From a virus, in the IMG/VR virus record IMGVR_UViG_3300030294_000005, positions 62,001 to 126,000 of that record: a DNA stretch of 64,000 bases. One strand, written 5' to 3'. The notes beneath the pieces were generated by a model, which searched no databases, was not told the origin of the DNA, and saw only the letters and a program-made list of their open reading frames with translations. Both the position numbers and the translations under genes were made by a program. Positions 1 to 8,640 of the stretch are shown here, piece by piece (position 1 is the stretch's first letter; every line of letters begins with the position of its first letter).

Positions 1-462
1 TTAACTGATTGGTTGGATATTGTACCTTCAAAACAATTTGATACTGTTCTTGTAAATATTTTTGGAAACATAGCTAATGCTAATTTACAAGGATATTCTA
101 AAACTTTAAAAGAGTTATTAGAAGTTAATTGCTTTATGTATGATTTTCATAAAGGATTTAATATAGATCAAGTTCCATTTAATATAAAATATAACGAAGA
201 TACATTTGAATTAGACTTTAAACAAACTAAATACTTAGAAGACTTATATAAAGTTGAAATAAGTAGAACGTATGTTGCTAAGTTTACTAAAGAAATAAGT
301 TTATCAAAAATAAAAAGATATTATGTTTTAATAAATGATATGAATGATAATTTATTTGTAATAGCTTATGATATGGGTAAGTATATAAATAGAACGTTCA
401 AAGAAAATTTAGTTAATAAAAAAGATTTGGTTGAACTCTTAAAATATAAAATGAGAAAATAG
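1..462 (+). CDS. hypothetical protein, 5'-truncated by window edge
   Basis: The frame is open from the first base (reading LTDWLDIVPS...), so the true start lies upstream of the window; an internal TTG at base 13 has no convincing ribosome binding site. About 153 residues are visible, rich in Lys, Asn and Tyr, with a basic C-terminus ending KYKMRK. I recognise no domain. It is the last gene before the homing endonuclease at 501, 38 bases downstream. Confidence 0.6.
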   Translation, partial: LTDWLDIVPSKQFDTVLVNIFGNIANANLQGYSKTLKELLEVNCFMYDFHKGFNIDQVPFNIKYNEDTFELDFKQTKYLEDLYKVEISRTYVAKFTKEISLSKIKRYYVLINDMNDNLFVIAYDMGKYINRTFKENLVNKKDLVELLKYKMRK

Positions 463-500
463 ATTAATGAGTATATTATTATATTAGGAGGTGATTATTA

Positions 501-1406
501 ATGAGTAGACAAGTGGTTATTGACTACGATGATGATAAAAAATGCAGAAGAGGTATATATGGAGAATGGGAATTAATAAAAGAATATTGTAATGATAGAG
601 CTAATGATGGTTCTATATTATCTAAATACAAATGTAAAATATGTAATAATATTATATTTGTAACTAAGCATAGAATGGATAAATCAAGACATGTATGCAA
701 AATATGTACTGAAAATTATTATAAATATAACTTTATAGGAAAAACATATAATAGATTAACTATTATAAAGTATGCATATACTGATAAAGATAGTAATCAT
801 TATTATTATTGTAAATGCTCATGTAATAATCTAATGCTAGAAACTCCAATTAGATTATCTCATTTAAAAGATGAAGATATACAATCATGTGGATGTATAA
901 GATTAGAAAAGATTAAAGAAAAATTAACAACACATGGATTATCTAATACTAGATTATATAGTATATATGATGCAATGATACGAAGATGCTATGATATTAA
1001 TAATCCAAATTATTATAGATATGGGAAAAGAGGAATTTATGTATGTAATGAATGGTTAGAAGATGATGGATTAAATAATTTTTATAATTGGGCTATTGAA
1101 AATGGCTATAGAGATGACTTGACTATAGATAGAATGGATAATGATGAAATATATGCTCCTTGGAATTGTAGATGGGCAACAAAGATTGAACAAGCAAATA
1201 ATAGAAGTAGTTGCACTTCTATAAATATAATGGGAACCAATTATACTAAAACCGAAATTTCTAGAAAATATAGTATAAATAAATATATATTAAATAAGCA
1301 TATTAATAATGGTGAGCGAATAGAAGATTTAGTAAATGCTATATGTAAATTAAAAATACCTATATCAATTAATACTAAACAAAAAGTTATCAGTTTTTAC
1401 AAGTAA
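501..1406 (+). CDS. free-standing HNH-like homing endonuclease
   Basis: 301 residues. The N-terminal third holds Cys pairs (CKICNN, CKICTE, then CKCSC and SCGC) that look like zinc-binding knuckles. The central part carries the signature seen in many phage HNH/AP2-type endonucleases: THGLSNTRLY, then a MIRRCYD-to-YGKRGIYVCNEW block, then TIDRMDND followed by NCRWAT and EQANNR. The C-terminus (about 235-300) looks like a small helix-turn-helix with TKTEISRKYSI. The family makes site-specific DNA breaks that spread the gene between phages. It has an excellent AGGAGGTG ribosome site and its own reading frame, so it appears free-standing and not inside an intron. Family assignment is firm; activity is inferred. 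Confidence 0.8.
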   Translation: MSRQVVIDYDDDKKCRRGIYGEWELIKEYCNDRANDGSILSKYKCKICNNIIFVTKHRMDKSRHVCKICTENYYKYNFIGKTYNRLTIIKYAYTDKDSNHYYYCKCSCNNLMLETPIRLSHLKDEDIQSCGCIRLEKIKEKLTTHGLSNTRLYSIYDAMIRRCYDINNPNYYRYGKRGIYVCNEWLEDDGLNNFYNWAIENGYRDDLTIDRMDNDEIYAPWNCRWATKIEQANNRSSCTSINIMGTNYTKTEISRKYSINKYILNKHINNGERIEDLVNAICKLKIPISINTKQKVISFYK

Positions 1407-1464
1407 TATTAAATGTCATTAATGTGTATAATTATAAAATATTTTATAAAGTAAATAAAATTAT

Positions 1465-1490
1465 AATTATATATTATTATAATGAAAACA
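1465..1490 (+). promoter_or_regulatory. promoter-like motif, plus strand
   Basis: AATTATATATTATTATAATGAAA matches the window-wide consensus (AATTATATATTATAA, spacer, TGAATAAA) with small changes. It lies about 90 bases before the 1580 gene, further upstream than other copies, leaving room for a long 5' leader with a hairpin. Confidence 0.5.
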
Positions 1491-1520
1491 ATAATATATT
1501 ACCAATAATAATATATTATT
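1490..1520 (+). promoter_or_regulatory. 5' leader hairpin upstream of the 1580 gene
   Basis: A perfect 12-base inverted repeat (AATAATATATTA at 1490-1501 and its complement at 1509-1520) with a 7-base loop lies between the promoter motif and the ribosome site. No U-run follows, so it is not a terminator. A 5' hairpin of this kind commonly protects an mRNA from decay; that role is inferred. Confidence 0.4.
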
Positions 1521-1579
1521 AGAAAAGTACTAAGACAGAAACATTAGTATAATAATAAAAAAAGGGAGAGATTAAAATT

Positions 1580-2311
1580 ATGCAAAATCAAAACCAAGCT
1601 CAAGCACAGAAAACAACAACAACACCAGCCCAGGAGGAACCATTAAGTTTAGATGTAGAACCAATCAAATTTGATGGGCTAATTAAATCAAAATTAATCA
1701 CAACTATAGGTATTGGAAAATTAGTTTGGGAATTATTTAAACCAGTATTCCCAGAGTATGAAGGATGCATTATTCAGCCAGATCAATATGGCCAGTTACA
1801 AATAACTTTATACTTTAAAGATAAAGGAAAATTAACTGATACTAATGCACTTAAGGCTGTCACTCCTATTGGATTGAATCAGCATAGTAGTAGTGCTTAT
1901 GAAAAAATTGCAGCAATTAATCAGAGATTTTCTGCTAGTAAATTTGAACTTACTAAAGATGCCAAGGAAATTCTTGGAGAGTTTTATTGGGTAAGAAACA
2001 ATGGAAAAGTTCAATGGAGTCAAGTTGTAAATGAAGTTACATCTCAAGATTACAATGGTTATTCAGTTCATTTAAAAGTAACTGGATTAGACCTTACTAG
2101 AGTATTAAGAAAAATCTATGGCTTTAAAATCGATGGAGCAAGAGTTGATTATTCAGTATCTATTATAAAACCAATTGGAATGGATAATACTGGACTACTT
2201 CAGAACTACCTAATTAGCATTCAGCAGTTAGATACTAGAGAAGTTGAAAACTTGGCCAAAGAAGTTGGAGTTATCCCTATTCAGGGTTCAATCCCAATGC
2301 TTAAAAACTAG
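1580..2311 (+). CDS. conserved phage protein of unknown function, probably abundant
   Basis: 243 residues after a strong GGGAGAG ribosome site. The first 25 residues are a low-complexity Gln/Ala/Thr tail (QNQAQAQKTTTT), followed by a compact mixed alpha/beta-looking domain with LQITLYFKDKG and VHLKVTGLDLTRVLRKIYG, and LLQNYLISIQQLD near the C-terminus. It uses more CAG, CCA and GGA codons than its neighbours and sits alone between its own promoter/leader and a terminator at 2346, which suggests high expression. I recognise no named family. A structural or DNA-binding role is possible but unsupported. Confidence 0.7.
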   Translation: MQNQNQAQAQKTTTTPAQEEPLSLDVEPIKFDGLIKSKLITTIGIGKLVWELFKPVFPEYEGCIIQPDQYGQLQITLYFKDKGKLTDTNALKAVTPIGLNQHSSSAYEKIAAINQRFSASKFELTKDAKEILGEFYWVRNNGKVQWSQVVNEVTSQDYNGYSVHLKVTGLDLTRVLRKIYGFKIDGARVDYSVSIIKPIGMDNTGLLQNYLISIQQLDTREVENLAKEVGVIPIQGSIPMLKN

Positions 2312-2345
2312 CTTACTAAGAACAATTTGAACTAAAATAGTTTAA

Positions 2346-2387
2346 TATGAGAGTGTGTAATAACACTCTCATAAATTTTATTTTTTT
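2346..2387 (+). terminator. Rho-independent terminator
   Basis: Nine-base stem TGAGAGTGT/ACACTCTCA (2348-2356 with 2363-2371) followed by an AT-rich stretch and a run of seven T. It ends the single-gene 1580 unit. Confidence 0.85.
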
Positions 2388-2414
2388 AAATTATAGCTTA
2401 GGGGATGTTTTAAT

Positions 2415-2810
2415 ATGGATATAAAATATAGTATTCAAGATGGAATAGATAAATTGTTTGACGAAAAAGGAAATACTTTTTTAGCATTGAGAAAGATATC
2501 ATGGGGTGAAAGTACAAATGCTAAATATGATTTAAGAAAATGGTATATTAGCAAAGATGGAAATGGAGAAACTGTTGGAAAGGGCTTCTCATTTTTAACT
2601 GACGATGGACCATCAGAACTTACTCATGTCTTATTAGAATCTGGATTTGGAGAAACTAAAAAGATCATAGATACTATTAAAACAAGAGATGATTTTAATT
2701 CATCATTAGTTAATAGTTTAAGTAAAAAGGAACTATCCGATACTGGATTAGATATAGGGCCAGAAGAAGATGATGAAGATTTATATGATCCTTCAGCAAT
2801 ATTTGAATAA
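2415..2810 (+). CDS. PC4/YdbC-like nucleic-acid-binding protein
   Basis: 131 residues. Residues about 20-75 follow the PC4-like (YdbC) pattern found in Firmicutes and their phages: LRKISWGEST, then AKYDLRKWYI, then VGKGFSFLTDDGPSEL. PC4-type proteins bind single-stranded DNA or RNA and often assist transcription, replication or repair. The C-terminus is very acidic (GPEEDDEDLYD), as in many ssDNA-binding proteins with an acidic tail. Followed 14 bases later by the 2825 gene, so probably co-transcribed. The fold assignment rests on motif resemblance only. Confidence 0.5.
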   Translation: MDIKYSIQDGIDKLFDEKGNTFLALRKISWGESTNAKYDLRKWYISKDGNGETVGKGFSFLTDDGPSELTHVLLESGFGETKKIIDTIKTRDDFNSSLVNSLSKKELSDTGLDIGPEEDDEDLYDPSAIFE

Positions 2811-2824
2811 GAGGTGATATTAAA

Positions 2825-3877
2825 ATGAAGATATCATTAGAGCAGTTAGTTAATACGAATTATGTAAAATATGATAAGATGATAGAAATAGTCAATGCTG
2901 TATATGCCAAATCTAATGCTTCTACAATAAATATTTATATAGATATGTACTCTATGATAAAATCACTGTACTCTAACAGAGAGTATGAAATAAATGATTA
3001 TGCAGCACTTACTGCGTGTATAATAAACATGTGTGCACACTATAGAGAATTCTTTAAAACAAGATATAAAACAAAATCAAGATTCTTTATAGTGTATTCT
3101 AAAAATTGTAGTTATATGAATAATCAATTTTATTCAGAGTATAATTATAAAAATCTAGGAATGTTCAATGCTAATAAAAAGATTGATGATATGGTAAAAA
3201 ATAATATAGAATTGTTAAAAACTTTATGTCCATACTTAGATGATATACATTTTATACCTGGAACATTTGAAACAGGAGTTATTATATATGATCTAATGTG
3301 TAGAAATGAATTGATTGATGATTCTCCACATATGATTATAACAAAAGATAAATATAATTATCAATTAGCAACGGCTAGAAACGATGTAACTATATTAAGA
3401 CCTAAAAAATCTAATGGTGAAGATATGAGTTATTCTATATCCTATAATAATCTAATATTTACTTATTATAATGAAAGAAATTTTAAAATGAAAGAACCAA
3501 ATATGTTATCTTCAGCATTAGTAAGTTTGATTATGACACTATCTTCAGTACCAGAAAGAAATATAAAATCTTTATTTAATATCTCAAGAACAATAAAGAT
3601 ATTAAATAAGGCAGTAAAAGGATTTAAGATAATAGATGGGTACAATTCTGATACAGAAGTAATATGGAATGGAATATATAATGATGATTTTAAAATAGGA
3701 TATCCTACATTTGAAAATAGATTCAAAGCAATAGATATTAGGCTTCAACACTCTATATTTATAAATACTCCAGAAGCAAAAAGTATACAGTTTAAAAATC
3801 TAGTTGATCCAGAAACAGTTAGATCAATAAATAATATGTATTTTAAAAGTACACCATTAGATTTGAATAGATTATAA
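2825..3877 (+). CDS. PIN-like domain protein (putative nuclease)
   Basis: 350 residues. The layout recalls PIN/FEN-type phage proteins: INIYIDMYSMIKSLYS near residue 40 with an acidic residue on a beta strand, then acidic/hydrophobic blocks around 140-160 (YLDDIHFIPGTFETGVIIYD), then an IITKDKYNYQL motif near 185 followed by VTILRPKK. Those are the positions where PIN-fold enzymes place metal-binding acids. I cannot confirm all catalytic residues. Ribosome site is AGAGGTG. A terminator follows at 3887, so it closes a two-gene unit with the PC4-like gene. Confidence 0.45.
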   Translation: MKISLEQLVNTNYVKYDKMIEIVNAVYAKSNASTINIYIDMYSMIKSLYSNREYEINDYAALTACIINMCAHYREFFKTRYKTKSRFFIVYSKNCSYMNNQFYSEYNYKNLGMFNANKKIDDMVKNNIELLKTLCPYLDDIHFIPGTFETGVIIYDLMCRNELIDDSPHMIITKDKYNYQLATARNDVTILRPKKSNGEDMSYSISYNNLIFTYYNERNFKMKEPNMLSSALVSLIMTLSSVPERNIKSLFNISRTIKILNKAVKGFKIIDGYNSDTEVIWNGIYNDDFKIGYPTFENRFKAIDIRLQHSIFINTPEAKSIQFKNLVDPETVRSINNMYFKSTPLDLNRL

Positions 3878-3886
3878 GACAAACAT

Positions 3887-3919
3887 AATAATAGAGGATA
3901 CTCCTCTATTATTTTTTAT
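3887..3919 (+). terminator. Rho-independent terminator
   Basis: Perfect 12-base stem AATAATAGAGGA/TCCTCTATTATT (3887-3898 with 3902-3913) running into six T. Lies between the PIN-like gene and the 3937 gene, whose AAGAAGGTG ribosome site follows immediately. Confidence 0.85.
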
Positions 3920-3936
3920 AAAGAAGGTGTAATATT

Positions 3937-5121
3937 ATGGATGCATTCAGATATAATATAAATATGAGCTATATGTATAATAATAAAGAATATGTTATAG
4001 ACTCAACTAATATAACAAATTTTGTAATTGACTATTCATATGATACTAGAAATATGCCTATATTATTTGTAACAACATCTATAGATAAAAAAGTAGTAGA
4101 TGATATGATTAAGAATAGTAGAACAAAAACAATAATATTAACTATATCCAAGTATACAAAAGATTCATCTATAACTATTCAAAAGAATTATATACATGAT
4201 GAATTTATGTATTTCTTATCAGATGATTTAAATAATGTAGATGATTTGGATTATAGTGATAGTACTGCTAATTCAAAAGATATATATAGAAAGATAACTA
4301 TAGGAATGATAGATTTGAAATTGATGAATAATAATAAGAAATTAATAAATGAAGTATTCATTAATACAAATTTATTAGATATCGTTTTAAAAAATACATC
4401 TCATATGAATTTACTTATAGAACCTATTCCAGACTTATTAGTACCAAGATTAATTATTCCTCCATTAACTTCAATAAGTAAATATATAAAGTTCATAGAT
4501 AGTTATAATAGTTTATATCCTACAGCATATAGATTATTCTATGATTTTAATAGAACTTATTTATTAAGTTCAGCTGGTAATAATATTCCAGCAAAAGGAG
4601 AAAATATAAATTCAATAATAATAAATGTAAGCAAGAGTACTACAGCAGATTCTAAAGTACAAGGTATGCATATAGATAAACCTGGTAAAGCATATATAAT
4701 AGAATTATCTGACACTGATATAAAATGTCTAGAAGATAAAGCTACTGATATATCATATAATAAAATAATTGGAATTGCAAGTGATGGAACATATAGATCT
4801 GTAGACTTAACTCTTCAGACTCCTGTAAAAAACTCATCAGAAAAGGTTAGAATAGAAATGATGACTAATGATAATATAAAACAAGTAGATAATATAAAAG
4901 CAGATATATTAAATTCTTCAATGAGTTTATACTTTGCTAAAACAGAGTTAGACACTTCTATACTAACATTGAATAGAAAATTTATAGTAAAAAATTATGC
5001 TAGACTTTATAACAAGGATGGTGTATTTATTTTATCTTCTAAAAAAGAAATATATACTCCAGACAATGGTTCTTTTATATTAACAACTATGATAACTTTA
5101 AAAAAAGCAATAGTATCCTAG
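3937..5121 (+). CDS. putative baseplate-hub-like structural protein
   Basis: 394 residues. The N-terminus is strand-rich (NNKEYVIDSTNITNFVIDYSYDTRNMPILF), and the middle holds YNSLYPTAYRLFYDFNRTYLLSS, a block I associate with hub-like tail proteins of large phages that start with a strand-rich 'late control D/gp27-like' domain. The C-terminal part alternates short beta-like segments (VRIEMMTNDNIKQV, KFIVKNYARLYN). No catalytic motif. Ends at a strong terminator that separates it from the convergent virion-protein cluster. Function is an inference from fold-like impressions and context. Confidence 0.4.
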   Translation: MDAFRYNINMSYMYNNKEYVIDSTNITNFVIDYSYDTRNMPILFVTTSIDKKVVDDMIKNSRTKTIILTISKYTKDSSITIQKNYIHDEFMYFLSDDLNNVDDLDYSDSTANSKDIYRKITIGMIDLKLMNNNKKLINEVFINTNLLDIVLKNTSHMNLLIEPIPDLLVPRLIIPPLTSISKYIKFIDSYNSLYPTAYRLFYDFNRTYLLSSAGNNIPAKGENINSIIINVSKSTTADSKVQGMHIDKPGKAYIIELSDTDIKCLEDKATDISYNKIIGIASDGTYRSVDLTLQTPVKNSSEKVRIEMMTNDNIKQVDNIKADILNSSMSLYFAKTELDTSILTLNRKFIVKNYARLYNKDGVFILSSKKEIYTPDNGSFILTTMITLKKAIVS

Positions 5122-5148
5122 TGCAATTAAGCACTAGGATATTTTTTG
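5115..5148 (+). terminator. terminator between convergent genes
   Basis: Perfect 10-base stem ATCCTAGTGC/GCACTAGGAT with a 6-base loop, then six T. It overlaps the stop codon of the 3937 gene. The opposite strand also has a T-run a few bases beyond the stem, so it may serve both convergent units. Confidence 0.85.
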
Positions 5149-5151
5149 TTA

Positions 5152-6426
5152 TTATTTTTTATTTTTCTCTTCTGGTGCAGGATTGCTGAAAGCTTTATCT
5201 ACTACATTTTTATAATTTGTTCCAGCATCTGCTACTTTATCATTAGTAGTATCACTCTTTGGAGTTCCTACATTATCTCTTACATGATTTTTAACTATTT
5301 GCATATATTCTTTAAACATCTCTTCAGCAATAGTTTGTTTAGCTCCTAATAATCCACCACAAACATTTAGATATGTTTGTACTTTCTTTATCTGATCATC
5401 ATATGATGAAGAGTCATTCTTTACTGCTGCAGTTTGTGATTCTTTATCTTGAGGAGTTCCTTGTACATTTTTCATATTTGCCGCAGGATTATTTTCTTGC
5501 CCTCCATTATTAGAACCGCCAGCATATGATATCTGAAGCTCTTCTATATATGCTTCATATACAAATGAATAATATGATTTATTACCATATATATTAAATG
5601 ATTCATTATGCTCTCTATTTTTATTTCCAGAAGGGGTAGACTGGTTATTATTGTTATTGTTGTTATTAGACTGGTTATTATTATTTGATTGATTATTACC
5701 ACCATTATTATTTGATTGATTGTCATTACCAGTATTATCATTTGTATTAGGTGCTGGTTGAGAATTTCTTTCTCTATCAGCCTTATCAATTATATCTGCT
5801 GCATTATTAGCAGCTTTCTTAATTTCATTTAAATCTTTTTCCAATAAAGGTTTCATCTTACTTTCATAATTATAACAATAATTGAAAATATCTGTCATCT
5901 TTATCTGTGCTGATGGGAATGGTTTAGGATCTTGTCCACCTCTAAAATATAATTTACATCTATCAGCAAATGCTGCATCTGATTTAGGTATTTGGTTAAA
6001 TTTTGCTTTTTCAAATTCCTCTGGATTATCTAAAGGTAGATCATAATTAAAGATTGGAACTGCAGATGTTAGCATATTTCTTAAGCCTGTATCATAATCA
6101 TACATTGTATATGTCACATCACTACGTAGCTTTTTCTTTAATATGATATCTTTATATTTCTCAAGATAAGATCTATTACTATTAACTAAATTAGTCATAG
6201 CTTCTAAGAACTTACCCCACATTCTTCCTATAGCTTCCATAATCTTTTTAAAAGCTTCTTTTATTTTATCAGTAACTGACTCATTCAATACATCCATATT
6301 CTTTATTGTATTTTTAGATTCTCCTATTAGAACTGCTTCTTTAATAAATCTATCCATTTTAGCTTGTTCTAACATTTGATCTGCAACAAAGGATGTATAT
6401 TCAAACATATTTGAACTATATTCCAT
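5152..6426 (-). CDS. virion-type paralog 1 of 4 (with Asn-rich linker)
   Basis: 424 residues, the longest of four tandem paralogs. A 48-residue leader ends at VLNES (46-50), matching a T4-like prohead-protease site, then comes the family core: an amphipathic helix (TDKIKEAFKKIMEAIGRMWG) and SNRSYLEKYKDIIL. Residues about 220-272 are a low-complexity Asn/Gln/Ser linker, absent from the other copies, which probably explains the extra length. The C-terminal helix (LLGAKQTIAEEMFKEYMQIV) aligns by position with the paralogs. Start follows AGGAGG with a 7-base gap. Likely an internal or minor head protein; exact role unknown. Confidence 0.6.
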   Translation of the reverse strand: MEYSSNMFEYTSFVADQMLEQAKMDRFIKEAVLIGESKNTIKNMDVLNESVTDKIKEAFKKIMEAIGRMWGKFLEAMTNLVNSNRSYLEKYKDIILKKKLRSDVTYTMYDYDTGLRNMLTSAVPIFNYDLPLDNPEEFEKAKFNQIPKSDAAFADRCKLYFRGGQDPKPFPSAQIKMTDIFNYCYNYESKMKPLLEKDLNEIKKAANNAADIIDKADRERNSQPAPNTNDNTGNDNQSNNNGGNNQSNNNNQSNNNNNNNNQSTPSGNKNREHNESFNIYGNKSYYSFVYEAYIEELQISYAGGSNNGGQENNPAANMKNVQGTPQDKESQTAAVKNDSSSYDDQIKKVQTYLNVCGGLLGAKQTIAEEMFKEYMQIVKNHVRDNVGTPKSDTTNDKVADAGTNYKNVVDKAFSNPAPEEKNKK

Positions 6427-6441
6427 AACGTTAACCTCCTT

Positions 6442-7521
6442 TTATTTAGTAGTATTAACAGATGCTAATTTAGATAAAGCTTTATATAATACATCCTTAT
6501 CTTGTTTATAACAATCCTTAATAGCATCAAGTTTATATGAAAATGCTAATGAATGTATATTACACATTTCGATTATTTGTTCAGCTTTCTTCTTTACAAA
6601 TAAATCTATTTGATTCATAACTTCTGTCGAAACAGTTATATTTCCAGTTCCAACCTTATCATAATCTGAGTTTATAGCCAAGCCAACAAGCTTATTTATA
6701 TCCCTAGTAGCATTTTGTTTAACAATACCTTGAACTTGCTTTTTAATTGATTCATAGTCTTTCTCTATACTCTCTTTAGTATCTTTAATAGACTTCTCAT
6801 CTTTTTTATAATTTTGAAATCTTAATAGAGCAGAACCTACATAAGTACTTATAATTTCTATAGTTTCTTTAGATGATGATCCATTTCTATATACATTCCA
6901 TAAATCTTGAGCAAAGTCTTCTTGAGCTATTGCTTTCTGAGATATAACTTCTCCTCTGAAGGAATCATACCAATCTCCATTTACATCATTAATTAATTCA
7001 GTATATTTTTCCTTAACCTTTTCCATAATCTTCTTTTGATCAGTTTCACCTTGAAGATCTTGAAAATCTAATTTAACAAAACTCTCTTCAAATTTAGCTT
7101 GTGCATTTATTAATGGAATAGCTGGAGAAAATGTATAATTATATCCATCTATAGAGAATTTATCCTTATCTGAAAAGGATGCAAACTTATCTTTATTTTT
7201 TTCAATAAACTTATCAGATGAAATAAACTTATTAAAAGCAATAATAAATTTATCAAATAAAGATTTTATAAACTTAAGAAATTTATCTATTATCTTCTTA
7301 ACTGATTCAAAGAAGTCAGAGAATGATTCATTTATAATTTCTTCATTACCTGCACTCTCTAATATACTTTTATATAGAGTCTTGTTAATATTTCTATAAT
7401 CATTCATAGATTCTTTTATAAATTGTAATGTATCCATGAAGAAAGATTCATCAATATTATTATACTCTAATATATTAGAAGTGTTGAATTCTTTTTGAGC
7501 CAATATATTTGTATTAAACAT
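6442..7521 (-). CDS. virion-type paralog 2 of 4
   Basis: 359 residues. Same plan as its neighbours: an acidic leader with candidate cleavage sites ILESA (53-57) and IINES (62-66), then an amphipathic helix (ESVKKIIDKFLKFIKSLFDK) and the family signature KFISSDKFIEKNKDKF. The C-terminal helix (AFSYKLDAIKDCYKQDKDVL) corresponds to that of the other copies. It lies 15 bases upstream of paralog 1 in the same orientation, and a terminator separates it from paralog 3, so this pair may form its own transcript. Role unknown; virion protein inferred. Confidence 0.6.
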   Translation of the reverse strand: MFNTNILAQKEFNTSNILEYNNIDESFFMDTLQFIKESMNDYRNINKTLYKSILESAGNEEIINESFSDFFESVKKIIDKFLKFIKSLFDKFIIAFNKFISSDKFIEKNKDKFASFSDKDKFSIDGYNYTFSPAIPLINAQAKFEESFVKLDFQDLQGETDQKKIMEKVKEKYTELINDVNGDWYDSFRGEVISQKAIAQEDFAQDLWNVYRNGSSSKETIEIISTYVGSALLRFQNYKKDEKSIKDTKESIEKDYESIKKQVQGIVKQNATRDINKLVGLAINSDYDKVGTGNITVSTEVMNQIDLFVKKKAEQIIEMCNIHSLAFSYKLDAIKDCYKQDKDVLYKALSKLASVNTTK

Positions 7522-7548
7522 ATTATATTTACACCTCCATAAATTTTA

Positions 7549-7588
7549 AATAATAAATAGAGATTACCCTAAAAGGTAATCTCTATTT
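7549..7588 (-). terminator. terminator or attenuator within paralog cluster
   Basis: Perfect 14-base stem AAATAGAGATTACC/GGTAATCTCTATTT (7555-7568 with 7575-7588), then ATTATTT on the minus strand. The weak U-run suggests partial termination, which would lower expression of paralogs 1 and 2 relative to 3 and 4. Confidence 0.65.
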
Positions 7589-7599
7589 AAAGCTTTTAA

Positions 7600-8619
7600 T
7601 TATTTAAGCACTACGCCACTTAAAAATGACTCATTTGTTGAATCTGTAAAGCTATAGCTTTCATGCTTTGCTTTAAAGCCAACTAGAGCAACGCATATAG
7701 ATTTTGCTTGTCTATTTTGATCTCTAATAGCTGATAAATGTGCTCCATTAGCTATTTGAAGAACTCCAATAGAATCTTTTGCATATTGAATATGTGCATT
7801 AAGCTTTCTAACATTACCTGAAGCTGCAGTTGAATCTGCATCAGTTGTATCTTTAGCAACAGCAGTAGTAGTTGAAGCCTTTGCTTGTTTCTCTAAATCT
7901 TTGATTATATCATTAATAGCATCTGTTAATTTCTTATAGTTCTTTTCAGCTTTTGTCTTAAGTTCTTTAGTAGCTTGAACTAATTTCAATTGCTCTCTTG
8001 GAACTATGGTTTCTATTTCAATCTTAGAATCTTCATCAGATCTAAAGTATTTGAATAGTTCCTTAGATAGTTCTCCAGATTCAATCTTTTCTGATTTTCC
8101 AAGAACTTTTCCTCTTAATGAATCTTGAATATCTTCAGAATTAGAAGTGTCTACTTCTGAATCATATACAGCACCCATTGTTGATTGGGATGGAAGCTCA
8201 TAACTATCAACATTGCTAAATTTAAAGCCTTTGACTTTTAATCCTTTAGTATCTGCGTTGATAATCTTTGGAGCATATTGTTTAACAAAGTCAGCATCTG
8301 ATTTAATATAAGAATCAATCATTGCGAAAAATCTTTTGAATAAACCCTTAATTTTTTCAAGAATATTCATAAAGAATTCCTTAGCTTTGTTTAGTAATGC
8401 TGCTAAATCCACTGCTTCATATACCATTTCAACACCAGTTGATTCGTATATTGATAGCTCATGAACACCTATTGCCTGCATAATTTTATTATAGTTCTCT
8501 TCTGATTCTGCAACTATATTAATTGCAGCTTCAATTCCTGGTTCTAACTTACATTCAATAACATTTACTGCACTTTCATCAAATGTATCTAATTTTTTAG
8601 TACTTGTATAAACACCCAT
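7600..8619 (-). CDS. virion-type paralog 3 of 4
   Basis: 339 residues. Leader with IYES (57-60) and MVYEA (65-69) as candidate processing sites, followed by the amphipathic core NKAKEFFMNILEKIKGLFKR and the signature SYIKSDADFVKQYAPKI. The C-terminal helix (LQIANGAHLSAIRDQNRQAK) matches the paralogs in position. Codon use is richer in G and C than the flanking small genes, as expected for an abundant structural protein. Starts after AGGAGGTAC. Probable head-associated virion protein by family pattern and context. Confidence 0.6.
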   Translation of the reverse strand: MGVYTSTKKLDTFDESAVNVIECKLEPGIEAAINIVAESEENYNKIMQAIGVHELSIYESTGVEMVYEAVDLAALLNKAKEFFMNILEKIKGLFKRFFAMIDSYIKSDADFVKQYAPKIINADTKGLKVKGFKFSNVDSYELPSQSTMGAVYDSEVDTSNSEDIQDSLRGKVLGKSEKIESGELSKELFKYFRSDEDSKIEIETIVPREQLKLVQATKELKTKAEKNYKKLTDAINDIIKDLEKQAKASTTTAVAKDTTDADSTAASGNVRKLNAHIQYAKDSIGVLQIANGAHLSAIRDQNRQAKSICVALVGFKAKHESYSFTDSTNESFLSGVVLK

Positions 8620-8640
8620 TACTATTGTACCTCCTCAAAT

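Noticed and set aside
501-1406. Group I intron around the endonuclease gene
   Set aside because: The flanking genes are complete or read independently on each side, and no intron core pairing is evident around the gene.
5544-5789. 81-codon minus-strand frame rich in Ile, Thr and His
   Set aside because: Alternate-frame shadow of the Asn-rich linker of paralog 1; repetitive codons keep all frames open.
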